A stretch of 49,293 bases of DNA, taken from contig JAJRVX010000197.1 of the NCBI GenBank assembly GCA_024277095.1, forward strand, positions 1 through 49,293, written 5' to 3'. The first letter of the stretch is position 1. The number at the start of each line of letters is the position of its first letter. The DNA is from DUEN01 sp024277095 (lineage in GTDB: Bacteria > Chloroflexota > Anaerolineae > DUEN01). Below are positions 33,241 to 41,278 of the stretch, one piece after another. A program made the translations under genes and the position numbers. The notes beneath the pieces are model-generated. The model was not told where the DNA came from. It ran no database searches and saw only the letters and a list, made by a program, of their open reading frames with translations.

Positions 33241-35487
33241 GTGCTCGAATTAACCGGCGTGATCGAACGCATCACCTATCATAACGAGGAAAGCGGATAC
33301 ACGGTCGCCCGACTCGCCCCTGAGGGCAAGGACTACACCGTTACCGTGGTCGGCAACATGCTGGGGGTGCACGTGGGTGAGTCCGTGCGGATGACCGGAC
33401 AATGGATCCTGCATCCCCAGTACGGCCGGCAATTCAAGGCCGAGTCCGTGCGGACGGTCCTCCCGGCCACCGTCGAGGGGATCCGCAAGTACCTGGGCTC
33501 TGGGCTCATCAAGGGGATCGGCCCCGTCACGGCGGAGCGGATCGTCCGGCACTTCGGGCTGGAAACGCTGGACGTGATCGAGGAGGCCCCCGAGCGGCTC
33601 CTGGAGGTGCCAGGGGTCGGCCCAAAGCGCGTGGCGATGATCCAGCGCGCCTGGGAGGAGCAGCGCCAGATCAAGGAGGTCATGCTGTTCCTGCAAGCCA
33701 ACGGGGTCAGCACCTCGCTGGCGGTGAAGATCTATAAGACGTATGGGGATTCAGCCATCGCGGTGGTGCGCAACGATCCCTATCGGCTGGCCCGGGACAT
33801 CCACGGCATCGGCTTCATCACCGCGGATAAGATCGCCCGCAACCTGGGGATCGCCCCGGATGATCCGGGACGGGCGGCGGCGGGCGTCGCCTATGTCCTC
33901 AGCCAGAAGGCGGATGAGGGACATGTCTACGTGCCGCGCCAGGAGCTCGTCGCGGAGGCGGCTCGCCTGCTGGAGATCGACGAGGAGAAAGTGAACCAGG
34001 CGATCGAGGCGCTGGCCCTGGACGAGCAGGTGCACATCGAGTCCCTGCGGGATCTCCACACCCCCGTCCGGGGTGATCCGGACGCACGCTCCCCGCAGGT
34101 GGTGCGGGAACCCGGGCCGGTCTGGGAGCCGGATGAACAGGCGGTGTATCTGACGCCCTTCTACTACGGCGAGATCGGCGTGGTGGGGCGGCTGAAGCGG
34201 CTGATCGAGGCGCCGGTGGAGCGGTTGTCTCCCTTCCTCTCCTTCGATTGGGCCGCCGCGTTCGAGGCCATCCAGCGCCAGACGGGGCTGGCGTTGGCGC
34301 CCGCACAGCGAGAGGCCGTGCAGACCGCCCTGACCCAGCGGGTCGCGGTGCTCACGGGGGGGCCGGGCACGGGCAAGACCACCACGGTGCAGACGGTCAT
34401 CCGGATGCTGGAGATGACGGAGCGGTCTTACGTGCTGGCGTCGCCCACGGGGCGGGCGGCCAAGCGTTTGACTGAGGCCACCGGCCGCGAGGCGAAGACG
34501 GTGCATCGCCTGCTGGGGTTCAAGCCGGGTGATGGGATGTCGTTCCAGCATGATGAGGAGAACCCGCTGGACGTGGACATGGTGATCGTGGATGAGGCGT
34601 CCATGCTGGACCTCCTGCTCACCAACCATCTGCTCAAGGCCATCCCGCCCGGCGCGCATCTGCTCCTGGTCGGTGACGTGGACCAGCTTCCATCGGTGGG
34701 GGCGGGGAACGTGCTGCGAGACATCATCGCCTCCGGCGTCGTGGCCGTGGTGCGGCTGGAGACGATCTTCCGCCAGGAGGAGGGCAGCTATATCATCGTC
34801 AACGCCCATCGCATCAACCAGGGACAGATGCCGATCCTGGACAATCGCAAGGCCAGAGACTTCTTCCTGTTCCGGACGGACGATCCGGAGCGGGCGGCCG
34901 AGCTGGTGGTGGAGCTGGTGCAGACGCGCATCCCTCGCCGGTTCGGCCTGTCCCCCTCCGATATCCAGGTGCTGAGCCCTATGCATCGGGGGGAGGCGGG
35001 CGTGGGCAATCTGAACGCGCTCTTGCAGGAGGCGATCAACCCGCCGTCCGAGCGCAAGCCGGAGCGCCGGGTAGGCGGCCGCGTCTTCCGCCTGGGCGAT
35101 CGCGTGATGCAGATGCGCAACAACTACGACAAAGATGTCTATAATGGTGATCTGGGGTATGTCGTCGCCGTAGATCTGGAGGATCAGACGCTGGTGGTCG
35201 ATTTCGACGGCCGCCGCGTGACCTATGACTTCCTGGAGTTGGACGAGCTGGTGCACGCATACGCCATCTCGGTGCACAAGGCGCAGGGCTCGGAGTTCCC
35301 GGCGGTGGTCGTGCCCGTGCTGACGCAACATTACGTCATGCTCCAACGCAACCTGCTGTACACGGCCGTCACGCGGGCGCGACAGCTGGTCGTCCTGGTG
35401 GGGACGCCGCGCGCCATTGCCATCGCGGTCCGAAACGATCGCGTGGCCCAGCGATACAGCGCTCTGGCGGAACGGCTCAGGGGGTGA
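33241..35487 (+). CDS. recD2: RecD2-type ATP-dependent 5'-3' DNA helicase
   Basis: A 748-residue SF1B helicase of the RecD2/TraA-like family, involved in DNA repair and fork processing outside a RecBCD complex. The N-terminal OB-like domain is followed by tandem helix-hairpin-helix elements (about 80-220, for example 'GIGPVTAERIVRHFG' and 'VPGVGPKRVAMIQ'). The helicase core has Walker A 'TGGPGTGKTTT' (about 373), Walker B 'VIVDEASMLD' (about 450) and the C-terminal 'YAISVHKAQGSEFP' motif. The start is GTG at 33241 with AGGAGC upstream. A weak promoter (TAAAAT at 33214-33219) may serve it. recB and recC are not nearby, as expected for RecD2. Confidence 0.96.
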   Translation: MLELTGVIERITYHNEESGYTVARLAPEGKDYTVTVVGNMLGVHVGESVRMTGQWILHPQYGRQFKAESVRTVLPATVEGIRKYLGSGLIKGIGPVTAERIVRHFGLETLDVIEEAPERLLEVPGVGPKRVAMIQRAWEEQRQIKEVMLFLQANGVSTSLAVKIYKTYGDSAIAVVRNDPYRLARDIHGIGFITADKIARNLGIAPDDPGRAAAGVAYVLSQKADEGHVYVPRQELVAEAARLLEIDEEKVNQAIEALALDEQVHIESLRDLHTPVRGDPDARSPQVVREPGPVWEPDEQAVYLTPFYYGEIGVVGRLKRLIEAPVERLSPFLSFDWAAAFEAIQRQTGLALAPAQREAVQTALTQRVAVLTGGPGTGKTTTVQTVIRMLEMTERSYVLASPTGRAAKRLTEATGREAKTVHRLLGFKPGDGMSFQHDEENPLDVDMVIVDEASMLDLLLTNHLLKAIPPGAHLLLVGDVDQLPSVGAGNVLRDIIASGVVAVVRLETIFRQEEGSYIIVNAHRINQGQMPILDNRKARDFFLFRTDDPERAAELVVELVQTRIPRRFGLSPSDIQVLSPMHRGEAGVGNLNALLQEAINPPSERKPERRVGGRVFRLGDRVMQMRNNYDKDVYNGDLGYVVAVDLEDQTLVVDFDGRRVTYDFLELDELVHAYAISVHKAQGSEFPAVVVPVLTQHYVMLQRNLLYTAVTRARQLVVLVGTPRAIAIAVRNDRVAQRYSALAERLRG

Positions 35488-35496
35488 GGAGCGTCG

Positions 35497-35622
35497 CGTG
35501 TGGCGTATTGTGTATTACGTATTACGTATTACGTATTGCGTATTACGTATTGCGTATTGCGTGTTGCGTGTTGCGTAATGCGTGACACGTAATATGTAAC
35601 ACGCAATATGTAACACGCAATA
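35497..35622. repeat. Heptanucleotide repeat array with orientation switch (array 4), 18 units
   Basis: Exactly 126 bases, 18 in-phase 7-bp units, fill the gap between recD2 and rbsK. Units 1-11 are variants of CGTATTR or CGTGTTG. From unit 12 or 13 they become CGTAATA, TGTAACA and CGCAATA, the reverse-complement form. The two halves can pair (for example TATTGCGTGTT with AACACGCAATA), giving a large hairpin between the two plus-strand genes. Confidence 0.9.
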
Positions 35623-35658
35623 CGACTATGGAACATTTAAACGGAAGGTGCCAAAGTG

Positions 35659-36588
35659 ATGTCATCCAAGACTTCTCGTATCGTCGTCGTCGGATCGTCG
35701 AATACAGACATGGTCGTCCAGACGGACCGGCTGCCGCTGCCGGGGGAAACCGTCCTGGGCGGCGATCTGATCATCGCTCCGGGCGGCAAGGGGGCCAATC
35801 AGGCGGTGGCTGCAGCCCGACTTGGCGCTGGTGTCGCCTTCGTGGCTCGCATCGGCCGGGATATGTTCGGCCAGGAGGCATTGGGCAACTTCCAGCGTGA
35901 GGGGTTGGATACCCGCTATGTGATTCAGGATCCGGACGCTCCCTCCGGTGTGGCGTTGATCGTCGTCGGCCCGGATGGGCAGAATATCATCGCCGTGGCG
36001 CCCGGGGCCAATCGGCGGCTATCTCCGGCTGATGTGGAGGCGGCCTCGCCCGCCTTCGCCGAGGCCCGCTCCGTCCTGCTCCAGCTGGAGATCCCGCTGG
36101 AGACCGTCATGGCGGCGGCCAAGGCCGGCCGGTCGGCGGGGGCTATGGTCATCCTGAATCCCGCCCCGGCTCCCTCCTCTCCCCTCCCGGATGAGCTCTT
36201 CGCTCATGTGGATATCCTGACCCCAAACGAGACGGAGGCTGCGGTCCTGACCGGCCGTGGGACCCCAGAGGAGGCGGCTCTTGCCCTGTTGCAAAAGGGC
36301 ATCCGCACGGTGATCGTGACCCTGGGCGAGGCGGGCGCTCTGGTGGTGACCGGCCCGGATCAGGTGCGGCGGGTGCCCGGGTTCCGCGTGGAGGCCGTAG
36401 ATGCGACAGCCGCTGGAGACGCGTTCAATGGCGCTCTGGCTGTGGCGTTGGCTCGCGGGGATTCGCTGGACGCGGCCGTGCGTTATGCCCACGCGGTGGC
36501 AGCCCTCTCCGTCACCCGGCTGGGCGCGCAGCCTTCCCTGCCGACGGCCAACGAGGTGGAGGCTTTCCTGACAGCGCACAATGCTTAG
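35659..36588 (+). CDS. rbsK: Ribokinase
   Basis: Phosphorylates D-ribose to ribose-5-phosphate in the cytoplasm. The 309-residue PfkB-family protein has the substrate-site signature 'GGKGANQAVAAARLGAG' (about 40-56). The C-terminal signature 'VDATAAGDAFNGALA' carries the catalytic base Asp, with the anion-hole GAGD variant AAGD. ATG 35659 is directly preceded by a possible GTG start. No ribose transporter is adjacent. The last 4 nt overlap the convergent small membrane gene. Confidence 0.93.
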   Translation: MSSKTSRIVVVGSSNTDMVVQTDRLPLPGETVLGGDLIIAPGGKGANQAVAAARLGAGVAFVARIGRDMFGQEALGNFQREGLDTRYVIQDPDAPSGVALIVVGPDGQNIIAVAPGANRRLSPADVEAASPAFAEARSVLLQLEIPLETVMAAAKAGRSAGAMVILNPAPAPSSPLPDELFAHVDILTPNETEAAVLTGRGTPEEAALALLQKGIRTVIVTLGEAGALVVTGPDQVRRVPGFRVEAVDATAAGDAFNGALAVALARGDSLDAAVRYAHAVAALSVTRLGAQPSLPTANEVEAFLTAHNA

Positions 36589-37010
36589 GCCGGGGAAGTT
36601 CCCCTCCTAGATCGCCATCCGCATATCAGGAATAGTACGCCAGGGGTGGCGACGATCGCTGAGAGAACGTAAGGGATCGCGGAACGGGGGAAATCGCGGG
36701 TGATTGGGATGCGGATGATGAGTAACAGGATCGTCGCCAGTAGAAAGGCGACAGCGATCGCTCCGCCCGCTAGCTCCCAACGCCGGGCGAGGCCCAGTCC
36801 CAAAATGCTCAGGGACATAAAAATCGGCGGAAGGGCCTCTGCCGGTGGATAGCCTCCCACCGCATATGGGTCTGAGGCGCCAAGAGTTACCCAGTTCCAC
36901 GCATAGCCGATGAGCATAAGTAGTACATAAGCTATGATCGGAATGCTCCAGACGCGCGCGATCCGTCGCATTCGCGTCGTGGCACGATCGCGATCTTCGT
37001 CTTGTGCCAT
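36585..37010 (-). CDS. Small four-helix membrane protein, unknown function
   Basis: A 141-residue protein with four hydrophobic segments (about 20-40, 62-78, 80-100, 112-132) and charged ends. 'WSIPIIAYVLLMLIGYAWNW' forms the first helix. I do not recognise a family. It stands alone on the minus strand between rbsK and the P1 peptidase and overlaps the rbsK stop by 4 nt. No regulatory signal is obvious in 37011-37224. Confidence 0.65.
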   Translation of the reverse strand: MAQDEDRDRATTRMRRIARVWSIPIIAYVLLMLIGYAWNWVTLGASDPYAVGGYPPAEALPPIFMSLSILGLGLARRWELAGGAIAVAFLLATILLLIIRIPITRDFPRSAIPYVLSAIVATPGVLFLICGWRSRRGTSPA

Positions 37011-37224
37011 GGTTTGCTCTCCTTGTGATAAGGACAGGCGGGATGATCAGGGGATTTGGGTGTTCACGTGGAGTGACCGGCGTCCTTGACCCCTCTAAGA
37101 GTGCGTGGATATCCATGACCATGCATCAGAGTCTGTTGGGAGCACCGTCATTATAGCACGAAAAGCGTGAATGGGCTTGTCGTTCTCATCGAGGCACCGT
37201 TGTGAGAGTGAGGAAAGCCGAATA

Positions 37225-38358
37225 ATGACTTCTCGACGTGTTCGTGTTCGAGAATTGGGTGTTGCTGTTGGGGCGTTGCCCCCTGGCCGTTGGAACGCCA
37301 TCACGGATGTGTCCGGCGTGCGGGTGGGCCATGTGACGTTGATCGAGGGGGAAGCCGGCCCGCTGCAGCCCGGCCGCGGCCCCGTCCGCACCGGCGTCAC
37401 CGCCATCATACCTCACGATGGTGACCTCTTCCTGGAGCGGGTTCACGGCGTCACCTACTGCATCAACGGCTATGGGGAGGTGACCAACGTGGACCAGGTG
37501 GCGGAGCTGGGGGTGATCGAGGGGCCGATCCTGCTCACGAACACGTTCAGTGTGCCGACGGTCGAGGATGCCGTGATGCGATGGCTGGAGCGGCGCAACC
37601 CGGACATCGGCGTGCGCATGGGCGGCGTCAGCCCGGTGGTGGCGGAGTGCAACGATGGCTGGCTGAACGATATTCGCGGCCGTCATGTGCGTCCCGAGCA
37701 TGTGTTCCAGGCCGTCGAAGGAGCTACATCCGGGCCGGTGGCTGAGGGAAACGTAGGGGGCGGGACGGGCATGTCCTGCTTCGAGTTCAAAGGCGGGATC
37801 GGCACGGCGTCCCGGATGTTGCCGGAGCTCCTGGGCGGGTATACGGTCGGCGTGCTGGCCCAATGCAACTTCGGGCGTCGGGCTCAGCTCCGGGTGGACG
37901 GCGTGCCGGTGGGACGGGAGCTGGCGGACTGGCACCCGCCTTCGGAGCCGCCGGTGGGCAACTCCATCGTGATCGTGCTGGCGACGGACGCGCCGCTGAT
38001 CGCCCGGCAACTGCGGCGGCTGGCGGTGCGATGCGGCGCCGGGCTGGCCCGCACGGGGTCCACGCACGGGGCTGGCAGCGGCGATTTCGTCATCGCCTTC
38101 TCCACAGCGCAACGGGTTCCCCTTCGTCCATCGACGCCCACGCTGAAGCTGGAGATCCTGTCCGATTTCGGTCCCACTATCGAGGGGCTGTTCCAGGCTG
38201 CGGTGGAGGCGACCGAGGAGGCTATCCTGAACGCGCTGTGCATGGCGGAGACGATGGCAGGGCGTGATGGGCATGTGCGCCATGCCCTGCCGCTGGACCG
38301 ACTGGTGGAGATCATGCAACGGTATGGACACAGCGAGGTGCATCTACCGGAGGTATAG
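37225..38358 (+). CDS. P1 family peptidase (DmpA-type aminopeptidase)
   Basis: A 377-residue N-terminal-nucleophile hydrolase. Members are made as precursors and self-cleave at a Gly-Ser bond, the new N-terminal Ser being the nucleophile; they release N-terminal amino acids or cleave small amides. The N-terminus 'NAITDVSGVRVGHVTLIEG' and 'NVGGGTGM..FKGGIGTASR' are typical. The cleavage Ser is probably S285 in 'GAGSGDFVIAFSTA'. GTGAGGAAAG precedes ATG 37225; an earlier in-frame start at 37171 lacks homology. There is no signal peptide. The next gene encodes a radical SAM protein, but I cannot say whether the two are related in function. Confidence 0.93.
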   Translation: MTSRRVRVRELGVAVGALPPGRWNAITDVSGVRVGHVTLIEGEAGPLQPGRGPVRTGVTAIIPHDGDLFLERVHGVTYCINGYGEVTNVDQVAELGVIEGPILLTNTFSVPTVEDAVMRWLERRNPDIGVRMGGVSPVVAECNDGWLNDIRGRHVRPEHVFQAVEGATSGPVAEGNVGGGTGMSCFEFKGGIGTASRMLPELLGGYTVGVLAQCNFGRRAQLRVDGVPVGRELADWHPPSEPPVGNSIVIVLATDAPLIARQLRRLAVRCGAGLARTGSTHGAGSGDFVIAFSTAQRVPLRPSTPTLKLEILSDFGPTIEGLFQAAVEATEEAILNALCMAETMAGRDGHVRHALPLDRLVEIMQRYGHSEVHLPEV

Positions 38359-38366
38359 GAACAGGA

Positions 38367-38436
38367 ACCGCAAAGAACGCGAAGAGCGCTAAGGTTTTTC
38401 TAAAAGTTCCTCTGCGTCCTTCGCTCCCTTTGCGGT
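38367..38436. repeat. Imperfect 28-bp inverted repeat
   Basis: Arms 38367-38394 and 38409-38436 match at 21 of 28 positions (outer ends ACCGCAAAG and CTTTGCGGT), with a 14-nt T/A-rich loop. It lies between the peptidase stop and the radical SAM gene. It may act as a weak terminator or be a dispersed repeat. Confidence 0.55.
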
Positions 38437-38462
38437 GAGACAAAGATCGATGAGGAGGATGG

Positions 38463-39491
38463 ATGGCGAAATTGCGTATTCCGGAGCCCTATTCAGCCGG
38501 GATTTTCCTGACCTATAAGTGCAGCGCGGCGTGCAAGCATTGTCTCTATGCCTGTTCGCCCCAGTGGAGGGCAGACTTCCTCTCGCTGGGGGACGCCGAA
38601 CGCATCCTCTCGCAGCTGGCGGAGAGGATGCGTGGCAAATACCCGTTCCCCGAGCGCATCGGCGTCAACGACGGGATCCACTTCACCGGCGGGGAGCCGT
38701 TTCTGAACTTCGATCTGTTGCTCGAGCTCACCCGTATGGCCCGGGAATTGGAGATCCCTTCACGCTTCGTGGAGACCAACGCCGCCTGGTGCATCAATGA
38801 CGAGGTGACCCGGGGGAAGTTGCTCGCGCTGAGGGAGGCCGGGCTCCACGGTATCCTCATCAGCGCGAACCCGTTTGCTCTGGAGTACGTCCCCTTCGAG
38901 CGGACAGCGCGGGCGGCAAGGATCGCCCGAGAGGTATTCCCCCCGCATAACGTAATCGTATACCAGAGCCTCTTTTACGAGGAATTCCGCTCGATGGGGT
39001 TGAAGGGGACCATGGCTTTTGACGAGTACTTGCGCACATCCGGCCGTGGCCTGCGATACATGGAGTTGCTGCCGGGCGGGCGCGTATCCTACTCCCTTGC
39101 CGACCTCTTCCGGCGCCACCCGGCGGAGCACTTCTTTGGCGCTTCCTGTCGACATGAGCTGGTTCGGGATTGGCATGTCCATGTGGACAACTATGGTAAC
39201 TTCATGCCGGGCTTCTGTGGCGGCTTGTCCCTGGGGGACGCCCGGGAGCTGGATGCCCTCTGCCGGGACGGCGTCGATCTCGATGAGCGGCCGGTGCTCA
39301 AAGCGCTCCTGGAGGACTTGAGGGATCTCTATGATCTGGGCAGGCAGTTCGGGTACCGGGAGAGGGAAGAGGGATACGTCTCGAAGTGCCATCTTTGCCT
39401 GGATGTCCGGAGGCATCTGGTGCAACAGGGGGACTTCAAGGAGTTGCAGCCGCGAGCCTTCTATGAGCATCTGGAGGCGGACACGGGATGA
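38463..39491 (+). CDS. Radical SAM protein with extra C-terminal cysteines
   Basis: A 342-residue radical SAM enzyme. The 4Fe-4S motif CxxxCxxC is 'CSAACKHC' (C20, C24, C27), followed by the SAM-binding 'FTGGEPFLNF' (about 74-83). The C-terminal third has further cysteines in 'GASCRHEL' (C229), 'MPGFCGG' (C252), C267 and 'KCHLC' (C309, C312). This suggests a second cluster, as in SPASM/twitch proteins, though spacing is not the standard one. The reaction is unknown. No small peptide substrate gene is evident next to it. GAGGAGGATGG precedes the start. Confidence 0.88.
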   Translation: MAKLRIPEPYSAGIFLTYKCSAACKHCLYACSPQWRADFLSLGDAERILSQLAERMRGKYPFPERIGVNDGIHFTGGEPFLNFDLLLELTRMARELEIPSRFVETNAAWCINDEVTRGKLLALREAGLHGILISANPFALEYVPFERTARAARIAREVFPPHNVIVYQSLFYEEFRSMGLKGTMAFDEYLRTSGRGLRYMELLPGGRVSYSLADLFRRHPAEHFFGASCRHELVRDWHVHVDNYGNFMPGFCGGLSLGDARELDALCRDGVDLDERPVLKALLEDLRDLYDLGRQFGYREREEGYVSKCHLCLDVRRHLVQQGDFKELQPRAFYEHLEADTG

Positions 39492-39598
39492 GCCGCCCTG
39501 AGCCGTCCTACAGGGATCTCGTTTCTAAAGCCGCTGGCCAGCGTCATGATTATCTGTAGGAGTATCGCGGCTCTGCACCCCATTAGGAGGTCATGGTC

Positions 39599-40480
39599 AT
39601 GCGCTTTCCCGTAGCGGTTCTGGTCATCCTGCTGTGCCTCGCGGCCCTGACCGCGTGCACCGTCTCGGTCTCGCCCGATCAGGCGGCTGTGGAGCAGGCC
39701 GTTGAGGCCACGCTGACCGCTCAAGCGGCGGCCCCGACGCGGCCGGTGGCGTCCCCCACTCCCGTGCCCACGGCCGCGCCGACGCCGACGCCCGTCGAGC
39801 CCACGCCCACGCCGCAACCAACGCCGACCCCGCCCCCGCCTACTCCCACACCGGAGCCGCAGCGGATCCAGTTCGCCCCGGGCACGGACTCGGCGACGTG
39901 GACCGCGGTCCTGACGGCGGGCGTACCCCAGCGCTATGTGCTGCGGGCGTTGGCGGGGCAGCAGATGTTCATCACCACGGCACCTGCTGTGGCCGTCTCC
40001 CTGCTTCAACCGGACGGGGCCGCGCTGCTACCCGTCACCCAGAGCGGGGGACAGTGGCACTTCGCCCTCCCCATCACCGGCGATTACGTCATCACCCTGA
40101 CGGGCGAGGGCAGCGTTCCCGTGACGGTCCGGGTTCCACCGCTCGCGCCGACGCCGACGCCAAAACCGGCTTCGCCGACGCCGGAGCGCATCCAGTTCGC
40201 CCCGGGCACGGCGTCGTATGAGTTCACGACCACGTTGGTGGCGGGTGTGCCGAAGGCGTATGTGCTTCGGGTGATGGGCGGGCAGCGGCTGTACGTCTCC
40301 GCCCTGGGCGAGAGCGAGGTGACGGTGGCCATCTTCGGGCCGGGCGGTGTGCCGATCCCGACGGTTCGGGCGGGACGGCCCGGGCTGTGGTTCGCCGACA
40401 TCCCCACGACGGGGGACTACACGATCGTCCTCTCCGGCGGGGGGGAGGTATCCGTCACGGTCTACATCCCGCCGGAGTAA
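39599..40480 (+). CDS. Lipoprotein with TP-rich linker and duplicated beta domain
   Basis: A 293-residue lipoprotein. The signal peptide ends in the lipobox 'LTAC' near residue 20. A Pro/Thr-rich linker follows (about 45-85). Then come two related domains of about 95 residues (about 85-180 and 195-293). Both start 'RIQFAPGT' and share 'G.P..YVLR..GGQ' and 'ITGDY.ITL/TTGDYTIVL' patterns, reminiscent of bacterial pre-peptidase C-terminal-like beta sandwiches. AGGAGG at 39585 has better spacing to ATG 39599 than to ATG 39593. Function is unknown; it is probably surface anchored. The linker resembles that of the first protein in the window. Confidence 0.8.
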   Translation: MRFPVAVLVILLCLAALTACTVSVSPDQAAVEQAVEATLTAQAAAPTRPVASPTPVPTAAPTPTPVEPTPTPQPTPTPPPPTPTPEPQRIQFAPGTDSATWTAVLTAGVPQRYVLRALAGQQMFITTAPAVAVSLLQPDGAALLPVTQSGGQWHFALPITGDYVITLTGEGSVPVTVRVPPLAPTPTPKPASPTPERIQFAPGTASYEFTTTLVAGVPKAYVLRVMGGQRLYVSALGESEVTVAIFGPGGVPIPTVRAGRPGLWFADIPTTGDYTIVLSGGGEVSVTVYIPPE

Positions 40481-40568
40481 TGAGGGGGAGGCTCGCGGGG
40501 GCACCCCGCTCGTCCCCTGCGCGGGACGTTGGACCTACGGCCTCTCTCCGCGCGCGGGACGCTCTCTC

Positions 40569-40589
40569 AAAAAGGCGTGCCGCCTTTTA
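40569..40589. terminator. Small bidirectional terminator-like hairpin
   Basis: AAAAGGCG (40570-40577), loop TGC and CGCCTTTT (40581-40588). It is flanked by A and T runs on both sides and lies between the lipoprotein stop and the next promoter. Only four G-C pairs, so strength is modest. The remaining 40481-40568 shows GC-rich sequence and no gene. Confidence 0.5.
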
Positions 40590-40607
40590 CACTGGCCCGT
40601 CTGGAAT

Positions 40608-40636
40608 TTGACAAAAGGGGTGGCTTCGGGTATAAG
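40608..40636 (+). promoter_or_regulatory. Strong sigma70-type promoter for the small zinc-binding protein
   Basis: A perfect TTGACA (40608-40613), a 17-nt spacer and TATAAG (40631-40636). The predicted start near 40643 leaves a leader of about 160 nt before the ATG at 40804. It is the best promoter seen in the window. Confidence 0.8.
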
Positions 40637-40722
40637 ATGCAACCTGTTGGCTTCAGCTGTGGCATGTACGCCCTGGGCGCCGGCCTGGGGCGTATGCATG
40701 TCCGTGAACGAAACAATTCGGC

Positions 40723-40770
40723 CTCGGTGGCGATAGGGCCCTCCGATGATGATCGGCGCTTCGCCACGAG
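40723..40770 (+). promoter_or_regulatory. Folded element in the 5' leader of the zinc-binding gene
   Basis: Within the long leader an outer stem pairs CTCGGTGGCGA (40723-40733) with TCGCCACGAG (40761-40770), leaving one bulged G. It encloses the palindrome AGGGCCCT and a hairpin CCGAT-GATG-ATCGG (40743-40756). The layout is a small multi-branch fold. It does not match a riboswitch class I know. Translational or stability control is possible. Confidence 0.4.
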
Positions 40771-40803
40771 ACCGTGACGACATCACTGCAAAGGAGTGAA
40801 AAG

Positions 40804-41016
40804 ATGGCACGAGCAACGAGGATGGGGGCCGATATCGCCACCCGCGAGGCAAACCGGGCCCAGATGACGGGACATGTCTGCGCCACTTGTGGCAAGCCCA
40901 TCAAGAAGGGCGAGCTGCTCATGGTGACGACCACCGTGTTCTCAGAGACCGGTCGCATCGCCAAGCGGCTGAAGACCCCCTACCACCGCAACGGCTCATG
41001 TTTCAAGACGAGCTGA
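40804..41016 (+). CDS. Small zinc-ribbon-like protein, unknown function
   Basis: A basic 70-residue protein with a likely metal site: C26-x2-C29 in 'HVCATCGKPIKKGE' and H61-x4-C66 in 'PYHRNGSCFKTS'. GGAGTG precedes ATG 40804; an in-frame ATG at 40774 lacks a good site. It is transcribed as a single gene with its own strong promoter, long leader and terminator, suggesting high expression. Size, charge and metal motif are compatible with a nucleic-acid or ribosome-associated protein, but that is inference. Confidence 0.75.
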   Translation: MARATRMGADIATREANRAQMTGHVCATCGKPIKKGELLMVTTTVFSETGRIAKRLKTPYHRNGSCFKTS

Positions 41017-41035
41017 GCCCGGCGCATCCGTGAGG

Positions 41036-41075
41036 CGGGAGACTGGCATGAGATCAGCCTCCCGTTTTGCTTTTA
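41036..41075 (+). terminator. Rho-independent terminator of the zinc-binding gene
   Basis: The stem CGGGAGACTG (41036-41045) pairs with CAGCCTCCCG (41055-41064), one mismatch, 9-nt loop. It is followed by TTTTGCTTTT. It lies 19 nt after the stop codon. Confidence 0.85.
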
Positions 41076-41112
41076 TTTACGGACCTTCGCCTAGATAAAG
41101 CGCTCCTCTGTA

Positions 41113-41169
41113 AAATGTGTGCTGGCGGTAGGTGCGCAGCATGCTGCGTCCCTACCAGTGGCACACTTT
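41113..41169. repeat. Long imperfect palindrome with GTAGG...CCTACC core
   Basis: The core GGTAGGTGCGCAGCAT (41127-41142) pairs with ATGCTGCGTCCCTACC (41141-41156), with two mismatches. The pairing continues outward (AAATGTGTGC with GGCACACTTT), giving a nearly 57-nt hairpin. It is intergenic, between the zinc-binding gene and the alcohol dehydrogenase. The size and structure suggest a small non-autonomous mobile or REP-like element. Confidence 0.65.
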
Positions 41170-41243
41170 CGGGAGATGAGCCATTAAGCGATATGGGGGT
41201 TATCCTTGCTACCCCAAGGCATCCGAAGAACCCCTGTCTCCGG

Positions 41244-41278
41244 TAGGTAGGGACGAGTCTGAGACCCGCCCCTACCTA
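41244..41278. repeat. GTAG-type palindromic repeat, copy C
   Basis: Arms TAGGTAGGGACGAGTCT and GAGACCCGCCCCTACCTA pair with two mismatches. It has the same sequence family as copies A and B. On the minus strand the alcohol dehydrogenase stop codon TAG (41272-41274) lies inside the arm, as at mutS. Confidence 0.75.

Noticed and set aside
33751..35346. 531-codon open frame antisense to recD2
   Set aside because: It is a GC-driven shadow of recD2: the composition is His/Leu/Arg-rich without domain motifs, while the plus strand has all helicase motifs.
35497..35622. CRISPR array
   Set aside because: The period is 7 bp with no spacers, and no cas genes are in the window.
40637..40777. 46-codon open frame directly after the TTGACA/TATAAG promoter
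   Set aside because: Its first ATG lies before the predicted transcription start, it has no ribosome binding site, and the DNA there folds as a leader structure.
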